Positions 1 to 8,851 of a stretch of DNA of 35,290 nucleotides are shown in pieces. The number at the start of each line of letters is the position of its first letter. The first letter of the stretch is position 1. Position numbers and translations under genes: made by a program. The notes under the pieces were generated by a model. The model worked only from the letters and a program-made list of their open reading frames with translations. It was not told the origin of the DNA and searched no databases. Location of the stretch: positions 1-35,290 of the forward strand of contig SVRJ01000024.1 in the NCBI GenBank assembly GCA_015064885.1. Direction: 5' to 3'. This DNA comes from Oscillospiraceae bacterium. GTDB lineage: Bacteria; Bacillota; Clostridia; Oscillospirales; CAG-272.

Positions 1-25
1 TGAAATCAAATCCGTCTTCCTTCTC

Positions 26-133
26 CCTGCGAAGCAGGATTTCATCGCGGAAGCGATTTCACCCACCGCAGGTGGATTTCATCCGTCGCAGACGGATTTA
101 ACTGGCGTGATACTCCAAACGGAGTATCACGCC
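26..133. repeat. array of five mini-hairpins with conserved ATTTC spacers
   Basis: Five short perfect inverted repeats follow one another. Stems are 26-30/34-38 (loop GAA), 44-48/53-57 (loop GGAA), 63-67/71-75 (loop GCA), 81-87/91-97 (loop GCA) and 104-116/121-133 (13 bp, loop AAAC). The first four are separated by ATTTC or ATTTCA, while the stem sequences differ completely, so base pairing rather than sequence is kept. The block lies just past the 3' end of the leftward lipoprotein gene. Neither strand shows the U-tract of an intrinsic terminator. It resembles a structured intergenic repeat. Its function is unknown, and it may continue left of the window. Confidence 0.8.
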
Positions 134-158
134 AAAGTCACCGTCTCTTTTGTTTTTC

Positions 159-809
159 TTATTCATAGAGGTCGCACAGCTTAAAGAAGTAGTCAACGTG
201 CACGTGCCCTTCCCCGTTTGCCTCTATCACCTCGGTACAAAGCACGAGACCTTCCCTCCTCGGAACCATAAAGAATCTATTTTCTCCGGATGCACTCCTT
301 ATCGCCTCCTCGGCAGCAGCTACCTCCTGTGCGCTCGGAAGCACAGCCTTTGATATATGCTGCCCATTCACCGCAGTAGCTCTTTCGGTGTCGATTACTT
401 TTCCCTCGGAAAAGTATATATGATATGATTCATTGGTGGTGTATCCGTATACGCAGAACACGTATTTAACGTAATTTGCCTTCGGATTTTTCTTTGACGT
501 GCGTATATCGACCTCGAGGCTCGAAAGATCGGTAAATCCGAATTTGCTTTTCATACATTCGTCCGCGGCGTAGATAAGCTCCTTTTCTTCATCGCTAAAT
601 TCCGAAAGATCGCGCGAAACGACAGATGAAAGCTCACTTATCCTTTCCGCAGAGGGTGTTGCTTTTGTGTCGGAAAGATCGACACGCCGCGACGAGCATC
701 CAAACTCGGTAGTGGTATCGGACTCGGGTATATCCGCATGCTTTTTGCACGCGCAAAGCAAAGGACAAACGAGAATAAGCGTAACAATGATCAATACGAT
801 CTTCTTCAT
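159..809 (-). CDS. hypothetical lipoprotein
   Basis: A 216-residue protein with a lipoprotein signal peptide: MKK, a hydrophobic stretch, then a lipobox ending LCAC with Cys21 as the probable lipidated residue. It is therefore expected on the outer face of the membrane. After a Ser/Thr-rich linker the rest is soluble and mixed alpha/beta in character. I do not recognise a family. The start is supported by AAAGGAGA about 6 bases upstream and by a consensus promoter at 839-867. It is divergent from the symporter operon, and the hairpin array follows its stop codon. Function unknown. Confidence 0.8.
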   Translation of the reverse strand: MKKIVLIIVTLILVCPLLCACKKHADIPESDTTTEFGCSSRRVDLSDTKATPSAERISELSSVVSRDLSEFSDEEKELIYAADECMKSKFGFTDLSSLEVDIRTSKKNPKANYVKYVFCVYGYTTNESYHIYFSEGKVIDTERATAVNGQHISKAVLPSAQEVAAAEEAIRSASGENRFFMVPRREGLVLCTEVIEANGEGHVHVDYFFKLCDLYE

Positions 810-838
810 ATAGCGTCTCCTTTCCTTTTCTCGAGTTT

Positions 839-867
839 ATTATATCATATATTCTTTATATTGTCAA
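839..867 (-). promoter_or_regulatory. promoter for the lipoprotein gene
   Basis: On the minus strand TTGACA (862-867) and TATAAT (839-844) are separated by exactly 17 bp, with TGA just before the -10 (extended -10). This is a full vegetative sigma consensus and reads leftward into the gene starting at 809. Confidence 0.85.
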
Positions 868-941
868 TAGCGACCGCGACGGCAGATGTAAAAATGCGCA
901 CATTATTAGGGGAGCGGCACTCTAAACTTTGCAAAATGCTA

Positions 942-970
942 TTGAAATTTCACATAAAATATGATATAAT
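942..970 (+). promoter_or_regulatory. promoter for the symporter/ior operon
   Basis: TTGAAA (942-947), a 17-bp spacer and TATAAT (965-970) preceded by TGA (extended -10) read rightward toward the start at 1036. The leader is about 60 bases and AT-rich. This is the only clear promoter found ahead of the eight-gene operon. Confidence 0.85.
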
Positions 971-1035
971 ATATAATATATTTATTTTTACGAAAATATC
1001 TTGCGAATGCAGACACATTTCACACGGAGAACAAC

Positions 1036-2577
1036 ATGCTTTTCGATTACGTTATTTTAGTTATCTATGCTCTTGCGATGGTGGGCGTAGCACTCTACAC
1101 AAAAAACAGGTCGGGTTCTGTAAACGACTTTCTGCTCGCAGGCAAGAAGGGACTCAACGGATGGATGACCGCCTTCGCATACGGAACCACGTATTTTTCC
1201 GCAGTTATCTTTATCGGCTATGCAGGACAGTTCGGACGCTCTTTCGGTCTCGCCTCTGTCTGGATAGGTGTCGGGAACGCAGTGATAGGCACTCTCTTTG
1301 CCTGGCTCGTACTTGCAAAGCGTACAAAAAATATGACGAGAAGACTCAACGCAAAGACGATGCCCGAGTTCTTCGAAATGCGATACGGCGATAAAAAGCT
1401 GAAGACGGTCTCCGCGGTGATAATATTCATTTTCCTGATTCCTTATTCGGCATCAGTATATAACGGACTCAACAGCCTCTTTAACATAGTTTTCGGAATA
1501 GAGGGGTGGATAGTGGTCATTGCCCTTGCGGCGCTTACCGCTCTCTATCTCTTCTTCGGAGGATATTTTGCTACCGCGCTTTCCGATTTCATTCAGGGGA
1601 TCATTATGATCATCGGTGTCGTATGTATGATTCTCTGCTTCATGAATTCAGAGCAGGTAAGCTGGGATATATCGAGGCTTGTAAACGACAACAACCTCAC
1701 GTGGTTCACCTTTGACGCTGACAGCAAGGGACTCTACGGAAGCACGGTGTCTCTCGTATCTCTTATTCTTCTCACCTCTCTCGGTGTGTGGGCTCTTCCC
1801 CAGACGGTACACAAGTATTACGCGATAAGAGATAAAAAAGCAATAATGCAGGGTACGGTCGTAAGCACGGTATTCGCACTCATAATTGGCTTTATCGCTT
1901 ACTTCACCGGTGCGCTCAGTATCTTCTTCCCCGAGACCTACGACGTGCCTCATGCAAACGTAATTCCCACAATGCTCAGCATAGTCATCCCCGTAGGACT
2001 CACCGGAGTTATAGCGGTACTCATTCTTTCGGCAAGCATGTCTACCCTCTCCTCGGTATCTCTCGCGGGCGCATCAGTAATTGCAGTAGACCTTTACAAG
2101 GGGGCGATCAACAAAAAGGCTGATGACAAGAAGGTAAACACGGTAATGAGAGCTCTCTGCCTTGTATTCGTCACTATCTCGGTAGTTCTCGCACTTCTGA
2201 ACGAAAAATTCAACATAGCCGCGATCGCGTATATGATGGGGCTCAGCTGGGGAACTCTCGCAGGATGCTTTATAGGTCCGTACGTTCTCGGGCTCCTTTG
2301 GAAAAAGGTAAGCACCCCCGCGGTATGGACCTCTGTAATAGGGTCTCTTGCTCTCACGGTACTCCTCACGGTGATTTTCGGATATGACAAAAACGGATGG
2401 GCATGCGGACTTACCGAAGCGCTCAAGGACGGGGTTGCGACCTCTCCTCTTATAGGAGTTATCTGCATGATATACTCGCTTATATCGACTGCGCTTGTCA
2501 GCCTCTTTACGAATCCTCCTTCGGAAGACATACTTAAAAATGCATTTGAAAAGCCTATAGAAGGCGAAATAAAATAA
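1036..2577 (+). CDS. sodium:solute symporter (SSS) family transporter
   Basis: A 513-residue, highly hydrophobic protein with about 13 predicted membrane segments, the usual length for the SSS family (sodium-coupled import of amino acids, sugars, vitamins or organic acids). Family-like features are the GxxDFxLAGK-type stretch near residues 27-40 (SVNDFLLAGKKGLNGW), the YGTTYFSAVIFIGYAG segment in the next helix and the SASMSTLSSVSLAG stretch, which resembles the conserved Na+-site helix. The start follows a GGAGA site and the promoter at 942-970. It is first in the operon, with phenylacetate-CoA ligase following after a short gap, so an aromatic amino acid or arylacid substrate is likely. The substrate cannot be read from the sequence. 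Confidence 0.9.
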   Translation: MLFDYVILVIYALAMVGVALYTKNRSGSVNDFLLAGKKGLNGWMTAFAYGTTYFSAVIFIGYAGQFGRSFGLASVWIGVGNAVIGTLFAWLVLAKRTKNMTRRLNAKTMPEFFEMRYGDKKLKTVSAVIIFIFLIPYSASVYNGLNSLFNIVFGIEGWIVVIALAALTALYLFFGGYFATALSDFIQGIIMIIGVVCMILCFMNSEQVSWDISRLVNDNNLTWFTFDADSKGLYGSTVSLVSLILLTSLGVWALPQTVHKYYAIRDKKAIMQGTVVSTVFALIIGFIAYFTGALSIFFPETYDVPHANVIPTMLSIVIPVGLTGVIAVLILSASMSTLSSVSLAGASVIAVDLYKGAINKKADDKKVNTVMRALCLVFVTISVVLALLNEKFNIAAIAYMMGLSWGTLAGCFIGPYVLGLLWKKVSTPAVWTSVIGSLALTVLLTVIFGYDKNGWACGLTEALKDGVATSPLIGVICMIYSLISTALVSLFTNPPSEDILKNAFEKPIEGEIK

Positions 2578-2593
2578 AAAAAGGATGTTACAT

Positions 2594-3892
2594 ATGATCT
2601 GGTCAAAAGAAGAAACTCTTCCGAGAGAAGAGATAGAAAAAATACAGCTTGAAAGACTCAAGGAGACGGTCGGCAGAGTTTATGCCACGGTTGCTCCTTA
2701 CAGAAAGAAGATGGATGATGCGGGAGTAAAGCCCGAGGATATACAGACCCTCGCCGACCTTGCAAAGCTTCCCTTCGTAACAAAGCAAGATATGAGAGAC
2801 AACTATCCGTTTGGTCTCTTTGCGGTAGACAGAGACAAGCTCGTCAGAATACACGCGTCGAGCGGAACTACGGGAAAGCCTACCGTCGTAGGATATACGC
2901 AGGGCGACCTTGAAACCTGGACCGAATGCGTTTCACGTATAGCGTGTATGGGCGGTGCTACCGAAAAGGACGTAGCCCAGATATGCTTCGGATACGGAAT
3001 GTTCACCGGTGCTCTCGGTCTCCACTACGGACTTGAAAATATAGGAGCGGCTATCGTTCCCTCCTCTACCGGCAACTCTGAAAGACAGATAATGTACATG
3101 AAGGACTTTGAGACCTCTCTTCTCGTTGCAACACCGTCGTACGCTCTGAGACTTGCGGAGGTGGCAAGAGAAATGGGAATAGATCCGGCAAAGGACCTCG
3201 GAATAAAGATAGCTCTCGTCGGAAGCGAGCTTCTCACAGACGCTATGCGTGAGGAGATGCACAAATACTGGGGTGAGGACGTTCTCATAACCTCAAACTA
3301 CGGAATGAGCGAGCTCATGGGTCCCGGAGTTTCGGGTGAATGCACCGAGCTCTGCGGAATGCACATAAACGAGGACTATTTTATCCCCGAGATAATCAAC
3401 CCCGAAACCGGCGAGGTCCTTCCCGCAGGTGAGCAGGGTGAGCTTGTTATAACCTGCATCAAAAAGGAAGGCCTCCCGCTCATACGCTACAGGACAAAGG
3501 ACATAACGCGTCTCTTCTATGAGAAGTGCAAATGCGGAAGAACCTTCTGCAGAATGGAAAACCTCTCGGGAAGAAGCGACGATATGCTCAAGATACGCGG
3601 CGTAAACGTGTTCCCGAGCCAGATAGAGGAGGTAATTCTCGGCTTCGAGGAGCTCGGACCTCATTACGAGATAGTTCTCGAGCGCGAGGGCTATATGGAC
3701 AGAATGACTATAAAGGTAGAGCTCGCAAAGAGCACCGACTCGTTCTCCGAGCTTGAAAGGATCGCTTCGAGTGTGAGAAGCAAGCTCCGCGTGGTCCTCG
3801 GACTTGACGCCAAGGTAAAGCTTGAGTCTCCCAACACTCTTCAGCGATTTGAAGGAAAAGCAAAAAGAATAAAGGATTTGAGGAATATCTGA
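2594..3892 (+). CDS. paaK: phenylacetate-CoA ligase family protein 1
   Basis: A 432-residue member of the AMP-forming adenylate enzymes that join arylacetates to CoA. The phosphate-binding loop SSGTTGKP lies at about 89-96. Further on are YGMSELMGPG, the hinge stretch RYRTKD, a CKCGRTFCR cysteine pair and GRSDDMLKIRGVNVFPSQ near the start of the C-terminal domain. The start at 2594 (MIWSKEE) is preferred over an in-frame ATG nine bases upstream: AAAGGA sits about 9 bases before it, and the second paralog begins MIWNETKE and has exactly the same length. It precedes iorA with no promoter between. In this setting it may run in reverse, yielding arylacetate and ATP, but the direction is inferred. 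Confidence 0.93.
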   Translation: MIWSKEETLPREEIEKIQLERLKETVGRVYATVAPYRKKMDDAGVKPEDIQTLADLAKLPFVTKQDMRDNYPFGLFAVDRDKLVRIHASSGTTGKPTVVGYTQGDLETWTECVSRIACMGGATEKDVAQICFGYGMFTGALGLHYGLENIGAAIVPSSTGNSERQIMYMKDFETSLLVATPSYALRLAEVAREMGIDPAKDLGIKIALVGSELLTDAMREEMHKYWGEDVLITSNYGMSELMGPGVSGECTELCGMHINEDYFIPEIINPETGEVLPAGEQGELVITCIKKEGLPLIRYRTKDITRLFYEKCKCGRTFCRMENLSGRSDDMLKIRGVNVFPSQIEEVILGFEELGPHYEIVLEREGYMDRMTIKVELAKSTDSFSELERIASSVRSKLRVVLGLDAKVKLESPNTLQRFEGKAKRIKDLRNI

Positions 3893-3894
3893 AT

Positions 3895-5634
3895 ATGAAA
3901 AACAAAACTATAATGCTCGGAAACGAGGCTATTGCAAGAGGCGCATACGAAGCGGGCGTAAAGGTATCAAGCGCATACCCCGGAACACCGAGCACAGAAA
4001 TAAGCGAATATCTTGCAAAATATGATGAAGTATATACAGAATGGGCTCCGAATGAAAAGGTTGCCGCAGAGGTGGCTATCGGCGCTTCAATATCAGGTGT
4101 AAGAAGTCTTGCGTGCATGAAGCACGTAGGTCTCAACGTTGCGAGCGACCCTCTCTACACGTTCTCTTACACGGGTGTAAACGGCGGTTCTGTCTTCGTT
4201 GTCGCTGACGACCCCGGACTTGCAAGCTCACAGAATGAGCAGGATACAAGAATGGTGGCAAGAGCCGCTCACGTTCCCGTCCTTGAGCCGTCGGACAGCA
4301 GTGAGGCTAAGGAATTCGTTAAATTTGCGTACGAGCTCAGCGAAAAATACGACACACCCGTAATTCTCCGCACAACGACAAAGCTTGCACACTCACAGAG
4401 CACTCTCGAGCTTAACGAAAGAGTTGAGATCGAAGACAAGGAATATCAGAGAAGTGTTCCCAAATACGTTATGATGCCCGCCTCCGCAATAGGCAGACAC
4501 CTCGCAGTCGAGGACAGAGAAAGGCGCATGGCGGATGACAGTGCCGATTTCTTCGTCAACAGAGCCGAATACAACGACACGAAAATTGGTTTTATAACCT
4601 GCGGTATAGCATATCAGTACGTTAAAGAGGCTTGTCCGGATGCGAGCGTTCTCAAGCTCGGTATGACAAACCCGATCTCAAAAAAGCTTGTTGACGACTT
4701 TATCTCTAAGGTAGAAACAGTATACGTCTTCGAAGAGCTCGAGCCGGTCATTGAAGAGCAGGTAAGAGCATGGGGGCACAACGTTAAAGGTAAAGAGCTG
4801 TTCACCCGCCAAGGAGAGTACAGCGCAAACCTCCTCAAAAAAGTAATATACGGAGATGACGGAGTAGTCTTCGAAAAGCAGGATGCTCCCGCTCGTCCTC
4901 CTATTCTCTGCCCCGGATGTCCGCACAGAAGCGTGTTCTCTGTTCTCAGTAAGATGAAGATCCACGCATCTGGTGACATCGGCTGCTACACTCTCGGAGC
5001 GGTCGCTCCTCTCGGTGTAATAGACACCACCATCTGTATGGGCGCAAGTATTTCCGCACTTCACGGCATGGAAAAGGCGAGAGGCAAGGATTTCATCAAA
5101 AATTGGGTGGCGGTTATCGGAGACTCTACCTTCTTACATACCGGAATCAACTCGCTTATCAATATGGTGTATAACAAGGCGAGCGGAACGGTAATGATCC
5201 TCGACAACAGAACCACGGGTATGACCGGACATCAGGATCACGCCGCTACCGGAAAGACACTCAAGGGAGAAGAGACAAACGCTATCGATTTTGTTGAGCT
5301 TTGCCACGCAGTAGGTGTCAAGAACGTCATCGAGGTAAACGCCTTTGACGTAAAGACTCTCGAGAAGGTCATAAAGGAAAGTGTGGAAGGTGACACTCTT
5401 ACCGTCATCATCACAAAGGCTCCATGCGTGCTTCTCAAGGGACAAAAATTCCCGAACGTATGTAAGGTCGATCCCGAGCTTTGCAAGAAATGCGGTGTCT
5501 GCATGAAGATTGGCTGCCCCGCAATGACAAGAGATGAAAACAGGACCGTCAGAATAGATGCGACCATGTGTAACGGCTGCGGTCTGTGTACGAATTACTG
5601 TAAATCCGGTGCTATTGAAACGGTGGTGAGATAA
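3895..5634 (+). CDS. iorA: indolepyruvate ferredoxin oxidoreductase, alpha subunit
   Basis: A 579-residue subunit of the oxygen-sensitive enzyme that oxidatively decarboxylates aryl-pyruvates to arylacetyl-CoA and reduces ferredoxin in the cytosol. The N-terminal domain has the SAYPGTPSTE stretch (about 26-35). The middle carries a CPGCPHR segment and the thiamine-diphosphate region with GDIGCYTLG and GDSTFLHTG followed by LDNRTTGMTG. The C-terminus holds two 4Fe-4S motifs: Cys530/533/536/541 (the IOR-type CxxCxxCxxxxCP spacing) and Cys559/562/565/569. The start is 2 bases after the paaK stop and the stop is 1 base before iorB, so translation is probably coupled. Length and domain order are normal for the family. 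Confidence 0.97.
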   Translation: MKNKTIMLGNEAIARGAYEAGVKVSSAYPGTPSTEISEYLAKYDEVYTEWAPNEKVAAEVAIGASISGVRSLACMKHVGLNVASDPLYTFSYTGVNGGSVFVVADDPGLASSQNEQDTRMVARAAHVPVLEPSDSSEAKEFVKFAYELSEKYDTPVILRTTTKLAHSQSTLELNERVEIEDKEYQRSVPKYVMMPASAIGRHLAVEDRERRMADDSADFFVNRAEYNDTKIGFITCGIAYQYVKEACPDASVLKLGMTNPISKKLVDDFISKVETVYVFEELEPVIEEQVRAWGHNVKGKELFTRQGEYSANLLKKVIYGDDGVVFEKQDAPARPPILCPGCPHRSVFSVLSKMKIHASGDIGCYTLGAVAPLGVIDTTICMGASISALHGMEKARGKDFIKNWVAVIGDSTFLHTGINSLINMVYNKASGTVMILDNRTTGMTGHQDHAATGKTLKGEETNAIDFVELCHAVGVKNVIEVNAFDVKTLEKVIKESVEGDTLTVIITKAPCVLLKGQKFPNVCKVDPELCKKCGVCMKIGCPAMTRDENRTVRIDATMCNGCGLCTNYCKSGAIETVVR

Positions 5635-5635
5635 T

Positions 5636-6208
5636 ATGACTAAGAATATTATGATAGTGGGTGTAGGAGGACAGGGTACCCTACTCACAAGCAGGATAAT
5701 AGGAAAGGCTGCCCTCGAGTGCGGATACGACGTGAAGATCTCAGAGGTTCACGGTATGGCGCAGAGAGGAGGAAGCGTGGTTACCTTCGTAAGATTCGGT
5801 GATAAGGTAAGCGAGCCCGTTGTTGAAGAAGGACAGGCAGATGTTATAATCGCCTTCGAGAGACTTGAAGCGCTTCGCTATTCTCATTTCCTTAAGAAAG
5901 ACGGCGTTATAGTCGTAAACGACTGCAAAATTGACCCCATGACAGTCGTTACGGGCGCAAAGCAGTATCCATCCGGTATACTTGATCAGCTCAAAAAGAA
6001 GCATTCGGTATACGCAATAGACGGGCAGAAAATAGCACTCGCGCTCGGAAACAGCAAGGTGCTCAACTCGGTCGTTCTCGGATACAGTGCAAAGTTCATC
6101 GGATTTGACGAGCAGACGTGGATAGACACAGTCGCTGCTACCGTTCCGCCGAAGACAGTAGAAATCAACAAACTCGCCTTTGCCGAAGGGTATAAGGCTC
6201 ACGAATAA
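5636..6208 (+). CDS. iorB: indolepyruvate ferredoxin oxidoreductase, beta subunit
   Basis: A 190-residue gamma-domain subunit of the 2-oxoacid:ferredoxin oxidoreductase family, partner of the adjacent iorA product. The N-terminal glycine loop GVGGQG (about 9-14) and the SEVHGMAQRGGSV stretch (about 36-48), typical of IorB, are both present. Its size matches the normal subunit. It starts one base after the iorA stop and is followed by a strong AAAGGAG site for the second phenylacetate-CoA ligase. No anomalies were seen. Confidence 0.96.
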   Translation: MTKNIMIVGVGGQGTLLTSRIIGKAALECGYDVKISEVHGMAQRGGSVVTFVRFGDKVSEPVVEEGQADVIIAFERLEALRYSHFLKKDGVIVVNDCKIDPMTVVTGAKQYPSGILDQLKKKHSVYAIDGQKIALALGNSKVLNSVVLGYSAKFIGFDEQTWIDTVAATVPPKTVEINKLAFAEGYKAHE

Positions 6209-6221
6209 AGGAGACCTCAAA

Positions 6222-7520
6222 ATGATCTGGAATGAAACCAAGGAATGTATGAGCAGAGACCAAATGACTGCTATCCAAAGCGCAAGACTCGTAAAGCTCG
6301 TTGATTACGTTTATCACAACGTCGAGTTTTACCGCAAAAAAATGCAGGCTATCGATCTCATGCCCGGAGATATCAAGGGGCTTGATGACATAACCAAGCT
6401 TCCCTTCACAACAAAAGACGACCTCAGAGATAATTACCCCTTCGGGTTATTCGCAGTTCCAAACTCGGAAATAGTAAGAATTCACGCATCCAGCGGTACT
6501 ACGGGTAAGGCTACCGTAGTAGGCTATACGAGATACGACCTCGACGTATGGTCGGAATGCGTTGCAAGATGTCTCACAATGGCAGGCGTTTCAAAGGACG
6601 ACATAATCCAGGTCGCATACGGCTACGGTCTCTTCACAGGAGGTCTCGGTGCTCACGGAGGTGCTGAAAAGATAGGTGCCACCGTCGTTCCAATGAGCAC
6701 CGGCAACTCCAAAAAGCTCACGACCATGATGGTAGACTTCGGTGCTACCGCCATAGCCTGCACTCCCTCATATCTTCTCCACATCTCCGAGGTGCTTGAG
6801 AACGAGGGTCTTATCGATCAGATAAAGCTCAAGTCGGCAATATGCGGTGCAGAGCCCTGGACCGAAAAGATGAGAAACGAAATAGAAAAACGACTCAAAA
6901 TAAAGGCGTACGATATATACGGTCTCTCCGAGGTCATGGGCCCGGGTGTCGCTTGCGACTGCGATTTTCACAAGGGACTCCACGTATGCGAGGACCACTT
7001 CTACCCCGAAGTGCTCGACACTGCTACTCTCTCTCCCGTCAAGGACGGCGAGACGGGTGAGCTTGCCTTCACAACTCTCACAAAGGAAGGCATTCCGCTT
7101 ATACGTTACAGAACGAAGGACCTCACGAGCATAGACCACTCTCCCTGCGAGTGCGGACGAACGAGCGCAAGAATATCCAGATTCAAGGGCCGTGTTGACG
7201 ATATGCTTATCATCAGAGGAGTAAACGTATTCCCGAGCCAGGTCGAAGCCGCTCTCGTCAACGTAGAAGAGGTAACTCCTCACTATATGATGATAGTAGA
7301 CAGAGTAAACAATCTCGACACTCTCGAACTTCAGGTCGAGATAGATCAGAAGTTCTATACCGACGAGGTAAAGGCTATTGAGGCTCTCACCAAAAAGATC
7401 GCCCATATACTTCAGCAGGCACTCGGTATCAATGCAAAGGTCAAGATAGTAGAGCCGCAGAGCCTTGTAAGAAGCGAGGGCAAGGCAGTTCACGTCATAG
7501 ATAAGCGCAAATACGACTGA
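6222..7520 (+). CDS. paaK: phenylacetate-CoA ligase family protein 2
   Basis: A second 432-residue adenylate-forming phenylacetate-CoA ligase, clearly a paralog of the product at 2594-3892. It shares HASSGTTGK, YGLSEVMGPG, RYRTKD, CECGRTSAR and a GRVDDMLIIRGVNVFPSQ segment. The ATG at 6222 follows AAAGGAGACCTCAAA. An upstream in-frame ATG at 6180 would overlap iorB and lacks such a site. The two copies differ clearly along their length, so they are old duplicates and probably differ in substrate (for example phenyl-, hydroxyphenyl- or indoleacetate). Having one copy on each side of iorAB is the notable point of this operon. Confidence 0.93.
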   Translation: MIWNETKECMSRDQMTAIQSARLVKLVDYVYHNVEFYRKKMQAIDLMPGDIKGLDDITKLPFTTKDDLRDNYPFGLFAVPNSEIVRIHASSGTTGKATVVGYTRYDLDVWSECVARCLTMAGVSKDDIIQVAYGYGLFTGGLGAHGGAEKIGATVVPMSTGNSKKLTTMMVDFGATAIACTPSYLLHISEVLENEGLIDQIKLKSAICGAEPWTEKMRNEIEKRLKIKAYDIYGLSEVMGPGVACDCDFHKGLHVCEDHFYPEVLDTATLSPVKDGETGELAFTTLTKEGIPLIRYRTKDLTSIDHSPCECGRTSARISRFKGRVDDMLIIRGVNVFPSQVEAALVNVEEVTPHYMMIVDRVNNLDTLELQVEIDQKFYTDEVKAIEALTKKIAHILQQALGINAKVKIVEPQSLVRSEGKAVHVIDKRKYD

Positions 7521-7553
7521 TAGTACAAACCGTATTCAAAGGAGGAAAAAACA

Positions 7554-7982
7554 ATGTTTGCAAAACAGTTAACAGTATTTATTGAAAACAGAACGGGCAG
7601 ACTCTGCGAGGTTCTCAACGTACTTAAAAACAACAACGTTAATATTCTCTCTCTCAGCCTTGCCGACACCACAGAGTTCGGACTTCTCCGTCTTATAGTA
7701 AACGATCCCGCTCTCGGAAAGGAAAAACTCAGCGAATGCGGATTCTCTTCGCTTCTCTCTGACGTTTCGATAATCAAGATACCTCATAAAGTAGGAAGCC
7801 TCCAGGAGCTTCTCCGTGCAATAGACAATGACGGTGTTAATATAGAATACATGTACGGTCTTTCTATCGAAGGCGAGAGTGCTTACGTTGTGCTCAAGGC
7901 TTCCGATATAGCAAAGGTAGACGCTATTCTCATCGCGAACAACATCGAAACGGTATCCTGCGAGCAGATAGCTAACGGCTGA
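7554..7982 (+). CDS. tandem ACT-domain amino-acid-binding protein
   Basis: A 142-residue protein made almost entirely of two ACT domains. The first begins QLTVFIENRTGRLCEVLNVL (about 5-24) and the second starts around KVGSLQELLRAI near residue 80. ACT pairs bind amino acids and give allosteric control. Stand-alone ACT proteins are commonly found beside paaK and ior genes. The start follows AAAGGAGGAAAAAACA. There is no catalytic domain, so a regulatory or ligand-sensing role in this operon, perhaps binding an aromatic amino acid, is inferred. Confidence 0.88.
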   Translation: MFAKQLTVFIENRTGRLCEVLNVLKNNNVNILSLSLADTTEFGLLRLIVNDPALGKEKLSECGFSSLLSDVSIIKIPHKVGSLQELLRAIDNDGVNIEYMYGLSIEGESAYVVLKASDIAKVDAILIANNIETVSCEQIANG

Positions 7983-7984
7983 AA

Positions 7985-8794
7985 ATGATAATAGACGCGC
8001 ACACGCATATTTTCCCGGACAGGATAGCTGAAAAGACTATAACATATCTTGCGGGCAAGGCGAATATATCTCCGCATTCGGACGGAACGCGCGATGGACT
8101 CCTCTCGCGTCTGTCCGAGGCGGGCGCGGATATTGCGCTCAACCTCCCCGTGCTCACAGATCCCGCTCAGTTTGACAGCGTAAACAGATTTGCGGAGGAG
8201 CTGAACACGGAATTTTCGAAAAGCAAAAGAGGCATTCTCTCATTTGCGGGAATACATCCTCACTGCGATAATATAGATGAGAAAATGGAATGGATAAAGG
8301 CACACGGTTTTCTCGGAGTGAAGATACACCCGGATTATCAGGAAACCTTTATCGATGACGAGCGTTATATAAGAATACTCGAATGCGCAAAGGAAAACGA
8401 CCTTATAGTTACCGCACATTCGGGTGTTGACGGTGGGTATCCGGGGCTTCCCGTACGCTGTACCCCCGAACGTGCTCTCAAGGTGATAAAAAAGGTGAAC
8501 CATCCGAAATTCATTCTTGCACACCTCGGTGCAAACGAAATGACAGACGCTTCGGTCAGGATGCTTTGCGGAGAGAACGTTTACTTTGACACCGCATACG
8601 TTCTTCGGTATATAAGTGCGGAGGATTTCAGACTGATACTCAAAAAGCACGGTGAGGACAGAATACTATTCGCATCCGATTCTCCATGGAGCAGTATAAA
8701 AGACGATGCTGACATTATTCGCTCTTTCGCGCTTCCGAAGGATACCGAGGAAAAGATATTTTCAAAAAACGCTGAGGCTCTGCTCGGTCTTTGA
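7985..8794 (+). CDS. amidohydrolase-family (amidohydrolase 2) protein
   Basis: A 269-residue metal-dependent TIM-barrel hydrolase. Metal-binding features are DAHTHIF (His6 and His8), a mid-barrel GIHPH and VKIHPDYQ stretch, VTAHSG, LAHLG and the late FASDSPW aspartate. This pattern fits the amidohydrolase-2/decarboxylase-like branch. The start lies two bases after the stop of the ACT gene and has only a weak ribosome site, so it is probably translated by coupling. The substrate is unknown. Its place between the ACT protein and the aminotransferase suggests an accessory step on an aromatic or acyl intermediate, but nothing in the sequence proves this. Confidence 0.85.
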   Translation: MIIDAHTHIFPDRIAEKTITYLAGKANISPHSDGTRDGLLSRLSEAGADIALNLPVLTDPAQFDSVNRFAEELNTEFSKSKRGILSFAGIHPHCDNIDEKMEWIKAHGFLGVKIHPDYQETFIDDERYIRILECAKENDLIVTAHSGVDGGYPGLPVRCTPERALKVIKKVNHPKFILAHLGANEMTDASVRMLCGENVYFDTAYVLRYISAEDFRLILKKHGEDRILFASDSPWSSIKDDADIIRSFALPKDTEEKIFSKNAEALLGL

Positions 8795-8851
8795 CCGTAC
8801 GGCTTTTGCCGATAAACACAAACTTTCAATAAGAAAAGGTAATGTACACTT

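Noticed and set aside
26-133. CRISPR array
   Set aside because: The repeated parts (ATTTC) are far too short, the units are under 30 bases and no cas genes are present.
104-133. Intrinsic terminator for the lipoprotein gene
   Set aside because: The 13-bp hairpin is strong but neither strand has a U-tract after it; it is treated as part of the repeat array.
738-1394. Rightward 218-codon ORF overlapping the lipoprotein start and symporter
   Set aside because: It crosses both divergent promoters and overlaps the symporter in another frame; it has no ribosome site.
2074-2661. Leftward ORFs opposite the symporter and ligase genes
   Set aside because: They lie wholly opposite well-supported enzyme genes, have no start signals and give low-complexity basic products.
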